DNA of 64,000 bases from Spongilla lacustris. Its lineage: Eukaryota > Porifera > Demospongiae > Spongillida > Spongillidae. The stretch covers positions 1,514,501 to 1,578,500 of the forward strand of contig OX442421.1 in NCBI GenBank assembly GCA_949361645.1. Reading direction: 5' to 3'. A program made the position numbers and the translations under genes. Below the pieces are notes generated by a model. The model did no database searches, was not told the origin of the DNA, and worked only from the letters and a program-made list of their open reading frames with translations. Below are positions 1 to 9,305 of the stretch, in pieces; positions within the stretch are counted from its first letter, which is position 1, and every line of letters begins with the position of its first letter.

Positions 1-40
1 TGAGATAAATGCCTTACTTGAAGCGGTTCTTTTCTAGGAC

Positions 41-41
<1 letters not shown>

Positions 42-73
<32 letters not shown>
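42..73. repeat. poly-C homopolymer tract
   Basis: About 32 consecutive C residues. Nothing around it suggests a gene. Its exact length is unreliable in any assembly. Similar long G tracts occur near 40073 and 48684. Confidence 0.9.
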
Positions 74-76
<3 letters not shown>

Positions 77-115
77 TATTATTAATCAACAAATCAATTA
101 ACAGCCTTTGATGTA

Positions 116-423
116 ATCAACAGTGTCCCGTTCTGACTGTTACCCTATTTTTGTAACTTGTAAACTTACCATACATACTGCTGAACCTAAGCTAAACTAA
201 GCCCAGCTAGAAGGGGGAACAGTCGGCTGATCCGCTAACAAATCCAGCTAGACCCGGACAAAATTTTGTCCCGGTAAAGCTGGATTTGTTAGCGGATCAG
301 CCGACTGTTCCTCCATCTAGCTGGGCTTAGTTCATCTAGCTGGGCTTAGTTTAGATTAGGTTCAGCAGTATGTACAAGTAACAAAAATAGAGTAACAGTC
401 AGAACGGGACATTGTTGACTAAT
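116..423. mobile_element. fold-back (palindromic) element
   Basis: A near-perfect inverted repeat. The left arm (from about 116, starting TCAACAGTGTCCCGTTCTGA) is matched by the reverse complement of the right arm (ending at about 423). The arms are about 145 bases long and meet near 255-275 at a short palindrome around ACAAAATTTTGT. There is no coding capacity. A 13-base phrase, tagctgggcttag, is duplicated in the right arm only (near 315-345). I cannot assign a superfamily because no convincing target duplication is visible. Confidence 0.8.
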
Positions 424-446
424 CCCCTTGTTTTAATTCTAGTACG

Positions 447-637
447 TTGGTATACGACCTTACATCGCGAGTGTTAATCTCTGACATACCTATCCAATGT
501 ACACAGCATCGCTCATCATTTCCGTCGACATCAAAGTCCTCAAGGCAAAAGTCGGGGTCGTTGAAATCTTCATCTTCGGTTGTTGAGTCTTTTTCGTCCG
601 TATCGCTTTTACCCAGAAACCTCCACGTTTAAAACCT
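447..637 (-). other. possible acidic coding exon, cut off at a TTAA site
   Basis: Read on the minus strand from 637, this stretch stays open and encodes an acidic peptide containing TEDEDFNDPDF and ERCCVHWIG. A GTATGT donor-like site follows near 490. There is no start codon, and the reading frame begins exactly where a piggyBac-type terminus (638-641) starts. It could be an exon broken by that insertion, or chance. The plus-strand ORF over the same bases is serine-rich shadow sequence. I do not recognise the protein. Confidence 0.2.
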
Positions 638-900
638 TTAACCCTTTGACGTAACCGGAAGTTATTTCAATAATTACGCTATACGCCAGAGCTGTAAATC
701 ATTATTGGAGCCTTTTCTTCAAAACGGCGCGTACAATCGAGCTAATCTTCTCCATGTGAGGGGTTCTACTATCCCGATTGTGGTATTTGAACTCATTCCG
801 CTTTCGTAATGCTTGGAACGTCGAGTTCATTTCGCTTCAAATGGTCGAGAATTGGCAGTTCTGCTAAGGTAATCCGGACGACTATATTGTCACGGTCGGT
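638..900 (+). mobile_element. piggyBac-type terminus (TTAA + CCCTTTGACG)
   Basis: TTAA at 638-641 is followed by CCCTTTGACG, the typical arrangement of a piggyBac-superfamily end. The next 200 bases resemble the left end of the piggyBac element at 49392: both carry a block of the type CGT..GATTGAGCT.AT followed by a CATGTGAG/CATGAGAAG phrase at a similar distance. The element should extend to the right, but I could not find its partner end in the window, so it may be truncated. Confidence 0.5.
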
Positions 901-1864
901 CTTGCTGTGACTTGTTTTGTGTTCCTATATGCGTTAGACTTTTGCTATTAGCGGTTGACCACTTCAGCCATACCAACTAACATACCAGCTGTTCGTGAAG
1001 ATGCGCATCAAATGGAAACGAAGACAAAGCACATCGTGCAAGGAATAGTAAGTTGTATATGGTACAGTATCAAGTGTTACAAATCGTACGGTTGTTATTT
1101 TACCTACCATTGTAATCTATTGGGTAAAAATCGTAGTGGCGTAAGGAAGGTACCTGACTATGGGTGTGGTGTAGGTGTGAGCATGGGTGTGGTGCATGGG
1201 GGTGAACATAGTTCTGACGCAAGGGAATAATATGGTTGTGATGCAAGGGGTGTACTCTGCTCTATGTCAACTGCACAATGCTTTATGTTGACTGCTTTGT
1301 TCCACGACCTACCGGACCACCGCACATACTGTATACTACAGTACTAGGCCCATCACAATTGTTGTTGCAATAAATTTTCTCACTTCTGCAGCACCATGAG
1401 GTACCTGCTTCCACATTGATGCAGGCGTGGGACTTCAATTTCACAGCATTGCTGCTGATAACTGGTCACTGCAATACCTGACAGCATTTCATCATTGATC
1501 TTGAAGAAGTCAAGCACAGAACAGTGCATGCAGGCCCTTGTGGTGTATCATATGATGTGGTTGTGTGGGTTCTAGTTGTGGGTAAGAGTCATCGAAAATG
1601 GTGAATTATCTCATCACATGGGACCAGGTCTTCACAGGTAAGAAGTCACTATGTTTCAAAACCCAATACATACGGGCATCCAGTAGTTGGGCGTAGCCCG
1701 ACCATACGCGCGACGGTCTGGCTACGGCCAACCAGTTCTACCTTCTATCCATTTCAGTCTTCAGGAATGATTCTTAGATGGAAAACGATAAAATCCAAGG
1801 AATGTTCACAATAGTAACTTAATTCTACAACCAATCGCACACGGTTGTTTGCGGCTGGAAACTA
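901..1864. other. no recognisable gene; GGTGTG-rich stretch and a short hairpin
   Basis: No supported coding region. Bases 1155-1240 are rich in the phrase GGGTGTGGTG and keep a 91-codon frame (955-1230) open by composition. A short hairpin repeat at 1686-1733 is listed separately. Confidence 0.5.
1686..1733. repeat. short hairpin repeat, GTTGGGCGTAGCCCGACC family
   Basis: GTTGGGCGTAGCCCGACC pairs imperfectly with GGTCTGGCTACGGCCAAC a few bases on, across a CG-rich loop. Related hairpins occur near 26921-27005 and 60421-60480 (inside a MITE). Confidence 0.5.
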
Positions 1865-3363
1865 CAGTGGAAACCATCACACTTGCTCCTATAATTTTTT
1901 TGTACTGTTATTTTGTTCACTTGAATATATTTCAATAACAATGAGATCAAATGAAAATCTGACAAGGCAGGTATAGTGTACAACTATTTTTCAATATATA
2001 CTGAAAGTTAAAAAGCATCACGTGACTATTTACTTTTGTTATTAACACTTGTTGTGACCCCAGTACAAAAAAAATTGTGAGCATAATTCCTTCTCCTGTA
2101 GGCAATAGATCTTGACCATATTCGCAATATATCTAAAGAACAAGCATTAGCAACCTTTGGCCGAGTCGGTTTTTAAGTCCGGTAAATAGTTACGGTATTA
2201 TCGAGCTAGATATGCGTTTTTAGCTCGTAAAAGCTTAGCGATGCTATTTCGTAGTACGCTCTCACTGGACTGCTATATTTCGCTTCCGAGTCGTCACATG
2301 TTAGATCTATCGCGAAATCGTACTTGGGAGGCAATAGACCCTTCTTTGCCGTTAAAAAAGTGCCATCAGAGCTGAGTACCTGAAAACCTCCGCCATATCG
2401 CGATGAATTACATTTGAAACGTCATCATTGCATCATTTTGTATCGTGAATATATTTATAATGTGACGTATCGGCAGAGATAATATAGCATCAAATTGGGC
2501 AGGTTACAAGAAACGTCAAAAAGCAAGAGGCAACTCTAAAGCTGGAAGGGAAGCGTACCCAATTAGCTATTTGGAAGCTGCCATCTAGGATTCGAAGCTT
2601 TGGGTGATAGAACGCTAGCCTTGGCGAATGTCTTGATGGTCCATAAAGCTTCCCAATTTGATGCTACTGATTTACTAAACGTTCGCCGTGAGTGGCTGCA
2701 AGATGCAGCATCGCTAGGTTAAGAACCATTTTCACAATCCCTTGCATCCATTCGTATTATCGTCACATTATAAATATATTCACGATACAAAATGACGAAA
2801 TGATGACGTTTCAAATGTAATTCATCGCGATATGGCGGAGGTTTTCAGGTACTCAGCTCTGATGGCACTTTTTTAACGGCAAAGAAGGGTCTATTGCCTC
2901 CCAAGTACGATTTCGCGATAGATCTAACATGTGACGACTCGGAAGCGAAATATAGCAGTCCAGTGAGAGCGTACTACGAAATAGCATCGCTAAGCTTTTA
3001 CGAGCTAAAAACGCATACCTAGCTCGATAATACCGTAACTATTTACCGGACTTAAAAACCGACTCGGCCAAAGGTTGCTAATGCTTGTTCTTTAGATGCA
3101 TTGCGAATATGGTCAAGATCTATTGCCTACAGGAGGAGGAATTATGTTCACAATTTTTTTTGTACTGGGGTCACAACAAGTGTTAATAACAAAAGTAAAT
3201 AGTCACGTGATGCTTTTTAACTTTCAGTATATATTGAAAAATAGTTGTACACTATACCTGCGTTGTCAGATTTCCATTTGATCTCATTGTTATTGAAATA
3301 TATTCAAGTGAACAAAATAACAGTACAAAAAAATTATAGGAGCAAGTGTGATGGTTTCCACTG
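1865..3363. mobile_element. mariner-like non-autonomous element with 603-base inverted arms
   Basis: Left arm 1865-2467 and right arm 2761-3363 are reverse complements with only scattered mismatches. The termini read CAGTGGAAACC...GGTTTCCACTG, and a TA dinucleotide flanks each side (1863-1864 and 3364-3365). That pattern matches the Tc1/mariner type. The roughly 290-base centre is mostly unique, but carries a smaller inverted pair (GCATCAAATTGGG and CCCAATTTGATGC). There is no transposase. The 61-codon frame at 3096-3281 lies wholly in the right arm and is not a gene. The right end is only about 450 bases upstream of the RAG1-like gene. Confidence 0.8.
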
Positions 3364-3812
3364 TAGGTTTATAATTAGAATATTACGGTACCTGTCCAAA
3401 TAATTGTGAAGAAACACCTCATTACAGACACCTTATGTTTCAGAGCTCATAACACCTCAGATCAGCAGCAAAAATATATACTTATCTGTAGCATACAACA
3501 CAACGTTTCAACCCTTTTATTTATAATGAACACGCATTTTTAAAATCGCACATGAAATTTATGCGCAAGCAGTGTTTACATCGCCACGCGGCACTTATTT
3601 TGGAAGGGCGTGTACAAGATCGGATATTGTGGACTTCCTGCACAACGGTTGGAGGTAAGACTAGGCTTTTCGTAAGTCAAAGGCATGCCAAAAAAAGAAG
3701 TGATGAACCATTTCTGTCGACGAATTTTCTGTCGCCCGAAAAGACCCATGTGTATTTTATGAATAATCGATGCGTGTTGTGGTCATTGCGTACATGAACA
3801 TAGGTTACAAGA
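3364..3812. other. upstream region of the RAG1-like gene
   Basis: Non-coding as far as I can see. An 81-codon open frame (3552-3797, plus) ends 15 bases before the RAG1-like start codon, but it has no recognisable motif and no splice signal linking it to the gene. I see no clear TATA box and could not find transposon termini here. Confidence 0.35.
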
Positions 3813-6800
3813 ATGGACTACCACATTAAACAACTGCCGCTGCACTGCAGAGTATGTGGACAAAGGCTAATGACAAGGAAGCATAAAAAGGAGATCCACG
3901 AATGCAAAGCATTTGCAGCTGATTTGCAAATTGCCTTTGCTATTAACACCAATACTGATAATGCTCAAGTGTACCCTGAACACTTCTGCCATTGCTGTTA
4001 CCACACAATGCAGAGGATCATCAGTGCCAGGGTAGGAGGAGTGCACCACAGGTGTGCCCTGACACCATTTGTATGGGAAGCACATACCAATGAAGGGTGT
4101 AAGGTACATACTACATGTATATGCTTTTATGCAACATCATCAGTATAAATCATACCACAGGTGTGTGAGCATTTCAGTTTCAATGCAAAAGGTCCAGTTA
4201 GGAAGCATACAGTTGGCAGAGGTCGTCAACCTGGCCTCACACCGAACATGTTAATTGCCCATCTTAGGAAGATTGCCCCTCCTCCAATCTTCTCAAGTGA
4301 GCCATACCCACCACTGGCAGGCCAAAACAGTGCCACTGTCCTGAAGGAGTTGAAGTGTGTGGTGTGTTCAAACATTCTCAAACAGCCCCTTGAACTGCCA
4401 TGCCGTCAGCTGGCCTGTACCAGCTGTATTGTGGAGCGAGTAGCAGCATCAACCCCAGTGTGTCCTTGCTGCTCGAAGGATAGCTCCTTGGTACCCACAG
4501 AGATAAGACCAGCACCAAATGCTGTATTGCTCTTGTTGAAGGATGTACTGGTACAATGTGTGGAGTGCCACAGGGATATGAAGGCTGGCTGTTACGATGG
4601 GCACGAGTGCACACCATATCTCACTGCTGGTGAGGAGAGAGAAGCAGCCGCACTGCTGAAGAGGGCCATCTCCATAATACAACTGCCTACAGGAGGAACA
4701 GTTAAGTGTATTCAATCTCACTTACATTGTTATGACACACTAAACCATACCTTGTAGCCAATGGCATTCATGCATGTGACCAAAGCCCGCCACCTGACCT
4801 CAGCTGCTTGTTCCAAGACTGTGAAGACGAGGCGTGCAGAGATGCACACAGCCAGAAGCATTGTCAGTGGAGGAGAGCCATCTGCCCTGATGGAGGAGGA
4901 GGTACTCACTCTGAGTGATGAAGAGAGGATGTCTCTATTGCAGAAGGCAGGCATCACAAACATTGCAATATCGACTCTGTCCCAGTATTGGCCATAAAAG
5001 TCGGCATGGCTATTCCCTGGAACGGTTTGAGACAACTTAGACGGTAAAGCATTACACAAAAACTATAAAAATAACCTCCATATGCATTACTTGTCTAGGT
5101 GGCTGAAAGCGTCAGGAGTATCTCTAGCTGGGGAGCAGCGGATGCGCAACATTTGCAGGCAAATTGTGGGCGACAACTTAAAAGGAGAGATGGCTCTATT
5201 CTCATTTCCTCATCCTTCTGGTGGTGAAGAGCTTAGGGGAGCTCCTCTGGTTTATATTCCAGATCTGGTTCAGAAGGTTGTTGACCTCTTGGAAGAGAAT
5301 GAAAGGTTAATTAGGAGGTCAAGGCATAAACCTTGCAAAATAATTTTAACCCTATGTAGGACAGGACGGCTTACCTGGCGTGATGGGGTCATCCCTGCCA
5401 GTGAGGTGTGGTTAAAAATAGGAGGGGACAAAGGAGGCGGTTCGTTCAAGATGAACTTTCAGATTGTAAATGTTCCAGCGCCTAACTCAGTCCACAACAC
5501 CTGCGTGTTTTGCTGCTTTGAAGCGGGCGACACTGTTACCAACCTCCACATAGCACTTGACCGCTATAAAGATCAAGTAGCACATCTGCAAGGAATGAAA
5601 TGGAGGTAAGAACAGTTAATATCAAATGATTTTAAAAATGAACATTAAACCTACAGGCAATACACACTCAGGCTGTTCATGTGTGGAGACTACGAGTTCA
5701 TTACTAGAATGTATGGGCTATCTGGAGCAAGTGGTATGTGACTATTTGCATAGGTGCTAAACAAAGTGTACAAACATTGCACCTTTCTTATAGGATGCTA
5801 CCCATGTTTGTATTGCTAGGCCCACCATCAGCACTTAGTAACACCTCTCTCAGTCAGAGGACCAGCTCCACCCAGAACATTTGAAACTATCAGTGCTGAC
5901 CATCAGCACTACATTGCTTCAGGGGTTGGCAAGAAACAAGCACAACACTTCTATAACTGCATTTCAGAGCCTATTTTCAACATCCCCATTTCACAATTAA
6001 GTATAAATGAATTTGCCAAGAACTGTTTTGTATGATCATGCACATGCACACACACACACGCTAGGTATGCCCACCTGGTCTTCACATCACTTTGGGCATC
6101 TTTACCAAGATTTATGGGTTGCTTGAAGACGAGTGTCATACCCTTGACCTTGAGCTGGCTCTGCACTCAAGAGACGATGCCCACTTCAGCTTCTCCAATT
6201 ACAGCCATGAGCTGCAAAGGCTTCGGAAGCTACAAGCAGAGTTGGAGCAAGCCCAGGAGTCATATGATTTGTCGCAGCAAATGGCAACATATGTATCACT
6301 AGTTGTTGGGGAGAATGATCCAGTCACTGTGGATTTCTTCAAGCAATGTGAAGACAAGATGAAATCTCTCAAACAACTTGTAAGCCATGCATGCAGCATA
6401 AAATGTGTATTGACACACCAATCACACTAGGAAACAGATGTAGCCAACTGCACAGCCACAGTGAAGAAGGGATTTTCGATCAAAGACGGCCCCTTTGTTA
6501 AAGAGCTGGACTCTGCACTGCAGTCCATAGGAGTACATCGCCAGCAATATTTTGGAGGTGCCTTTGTGGGCAATCATGTACACAAGACTCTAAAGGTACT
6601 AAAAATCTAACTTTAGAAGTAGTGACCATGCAACTTCTTCACTTTACAGCTATCTAATATCCAGACACTGTGCAAGTCACTGGTTCAAACTGCACAAAAC
6701 AGATTGCCCCACCGCGTTGTAGAGCTACAACAGCGTACCGACATTCTGGTCAATATATTTAGCATGTTTGCTAGCTGCCACAACATATATGACCAGAATT

Positions 6801-7200
6801 TCATTGATGAAGCACAAACCTTTGCTCTAGGTGAGTATTATTTTTTATGATTTCATTTGAACTCAAGACTATACAATTGATTTCTACAGAACAAGCCATT
6901 GAACAGTTTATGGCGCACTTCCGGAAGTCCTTCCCAGAGGCAACAGTCCCCATTAAGATGCATATCCTGGAGGATCATGCTACTACATGGGCTAATTCTA
7001 CGCACGTTGGATTTGGCCTCCTAGGCGAACAGGGGGCTGAGTCCATCCATGCCAAGTTTACACGACTTGGCTTAGCCTACACAGCAGTTACTGACAAAGT
7101 AAAGCATTTGCTGTGCATTGTCAAAGAAAACTTAATAAGCATTTCCCCACAAGTTTTAGCTGCCGTCCCCCCTCCACAAAAGAAGAAAAAAAATATTTAA
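3813..7200 (+). pseudogene. RAG1 N-terminal-like / N-RAG-TP-like transposase gene, ten exons, disrupted
   Basis: Exons as I read them: 3813-4103, 4161-4700, 4758-5043, 5099-5605, 5657-5733, 5794-5996, 6065-6379, 6431-6595, 6650-6830, 6890-7200, about 950 codons. Exon 1 has CRVCG, FCHCC and, across the first intron, GCKVC, which is the spacing of the RAG1 zinc-binding dimerisation region. Exon 2 has a RING (KCVVC...LPCRQLACTSC...CPCC) and then a zinc-finger-like QCVEC...GHEC, the RAG1 order. Exons 4-10 form a transposase-like region with WLKIGGDKGGGSF, CGDYEF, GLSGASG...CLYC, FVGNHVHK and GLLGEQGAESIHAKF. Lesions: a one-base frame shift near 4970-4985, an in-frame TAG at 5817-5819, and TTAAGT where exon 6 needs a GTAAGT donor (5997). 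Family recall points to N-RAG-TP. The product would be a nuclear DNA-binding transposase relative. The family call is firm; function is inferred. Confidence 0.75.
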
Positions 7201-7751
7201 TCCTCACTCACATACGTCTTCAAACTGTGCACATCATTTATTGAGGTGTCTTCGTCATCATCCGTTAGCTAGGTGTACGCATGGGCCATGCCATGCAGGC
7301 AGTTGACTGCTAGCTGCAGCTCCAAACCCTTCAGAGAACAGGAAAACATGATACAGGATATATAAACATAACTTTTTACCCTACCATATGACCCTACCTT
7401 CTGCCCCAGGCAATAAGTACGCGCGAAATAACCAACAAAAATGGCGATTTTCAAGACGTTTGAACACTACTTCAGAAAATTCGTCGACACACGCCTTTAG
7501 TAGAAACAAGTACAACTATCTACATAGCATACATTTATCGTCGTTTTGTATCCCATCTATGTGCAGGAGAGGCACTATAGTCTTCAGAACGTATATAGGT
7601 CAGTACGCACTGAAATAAGTACCTCACTTCAAGACACAAAACTGACACCTTTTTGTGCGGTAAGACCACGTGATTTTATATGCCATACGAAGGTCAGAGG
7701 TGTTTCTTAACCACAGTATGGCTTATAGGTGTTTATTGTACAAGGTGTGCT

Positions 7752-7860
7752 TTGTGTATAGCGCATTCCAAAGGGCATTGGTTGTCCGGTTCGTTGCTAT
7801 GGGACAGGAAATCCATTTCAAAATTTTGGGGCGGAGGGCCTAATTTCCACGCGTTCAATG
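7752..7860 (-). pseudogene. start of a small convergent gene shared with the second RAG-RING element
   Basis: A block of about 80 bases (7760-7839) aligns without gaps to 43770-43849, and weaker similarity continues another 20 bases. On the minus strand both copies have ATG at the same place, followed by similar short peptides (here SHSNEPDNQCPLECAI, there SPSNGCNDLYPLEFAV). Here the frame stops after about 27 codons; at 43.8 kb it runs to a splice donor. It lies downstream of the RAG1-like gene and points back toward it, so the arrangement is tail to tail. It is probably a second, decayed ORF of the same mobile element. Function unknown. Confidence 0.4.
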
Positions 7861-8701
7861 AGAGTAGACAGCCGTGCGCACGGCAACTAACCATTTAATT
7901 ACTTATGACCAATTTTAATATTCATTGATTTTGGTCACGTGCGTTCTAACTGTACCTATATGTACGTATATATGTTATCCGTATTGACAGCCAGAGTTAC
8001 GTGAGTAAAATGCTGTGGACAGCCATCATAAATTCTCGATATGTGCATACTGTTATTGTCATGTTTGCCAACAAGTACAGAAAGTTCAGTTTGATTTGTT
8101 CTGGAGAAACTATTTGAAAGAATTACTAGTGTCGTTTGTATTGTATTTCCCCACTCACTGAATGTACACACACATTGCATTGTAGGTTAAAATGGATTAT
8201 TATCACAACCCAAAAAGTATTTCCATATCAAAATATGATCTCTATCATAATCTATCTTGTCACTGTCCCTTTGACCACACATGTACACACAACATTGAAG
8301 TACTGCTCTAACAAGTGCAAACACAGTGTGTTGTTCCTTTGTAGTGTCCTTCCCACCTTTGCTGGTCTAGAACGGTGTTGACATGTTGGTGGAGGTGGCA
8401 GCGCAACACCACTCATTTCCATGGTAGCAGTAGGTTGCACATTGACTTGACGTCCTCTGCTAGAAGGAGTGCACATTGAGTTCCCATTCATCTCTTCTCC
8501 TTCAATTGAGTTAACTGTGTGTATGCAGAGTTGTGAAGGATGAAAATCTATATCTACCTCCCCCCTCTCCACCAAAACATACAAGCTGTATAGTGGTTGG
8601 GAGTGATTGTGTCACAGGTTCCCACCCTTCCTCTGTTATCACTCTCCATATAAGTATCACCCCTTTCCCACCTCAAGTTTGTTTTGCTGAATGAATCTCT
8701 A
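7861..8701. other. intergenic, no supported gene
   Basis: AT-rich. A minus-strand frame (8252-8584) looks partly coding-like (proline-rich stretch, possible donor after AAG near 8363), but I could not link it in phase to the host exons just upstream. I assign nothing. Confidence 0.4.
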
Positions 8702-9120
8702 TCACTCCATGTATTCTGTAGCCCCATAGGTGGTTTTGGTGAGGTTGATGGTGTAGCCGGTGTGTGCCCAAACAGGTTGATTCAAGAAGTAGAGAGTTAG
8801 TGCACACCATGGATGCTTGTGAGGTGACTGTTCCCTCAGTGGAGCTGAGGAGAATTTAAATATTCTCATTATTAGGATTGGACAGCCCCACCCCATTATG
8901 CACTTACACAACTTTGATGACAAGGAGGTAAGGTGTGATGTCCATACTCACACCCAACAGTTTGGCAAGCATCTTCATGGGCCATGCAGGAGTACACTGA
9001 GGAGTTTGCCAGGTAGCGGCCTAGGAGGTAATGGAGATTTTTTTTGTGCCTCCTCATCAGCCTGGGGAGGAGGATGGTATGAATGATATTAGCAAAGTGT
9101 AGTAGGAGTAGATCACACAC

Positions 9121-9179
<59 letters not shown>

Positions 9180-9305
9180 TACTCCCTCATCTGGAAGGAG
9201 GTTAGAAATAATAATCACACACCGAGTAATGTACCATGCAGGCTTGTTGCCTTTGGCATGTCTGTAAGCCTCATAGGCATCCAAGGATGGAGGTAATAAG
9301 GAAGC
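8702..9305 (-). CDS. last three exons of an unidentified host gene
   Basis: Three minus-strand exons chain in phase: 9223-9305 (acceptor TCTCTAG, donor GTGTGT), 8952-9061 (acceptor CCCCAG, donor GTGAGT) and 8702-8844 (acceptor CTCCTCAG, ending in TGA). Together they give about 110 codons, including YEAYRHAKGNKPAW, LMRRHKKNLHYLLGRYLAN and a C-terminus with HTGYTINLTKTTYG. The intron between the first two holds the CA microsatellite. The consistent phases and good acceptors support a real gene, but I do not recognise the protein and found no upstream exons that join in phase. Confidence 0.4.
9113..9179. repeat. CA/TG dinucleotide microsatellite
   Basis: About 30 CA units with a few CATA interruptions at the left end. 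It sits in the likely intron of the minus-strand host exons. The cysteine-valine-rich frames across it are artefacts. Confidence 0.9.

Noticed and set aside
8896..9284. Cys/Val-rich frames on the minus strand
   Set aside because: They run through the CA microsatellite; only the flanking exon parts are retained in the host-gene call.
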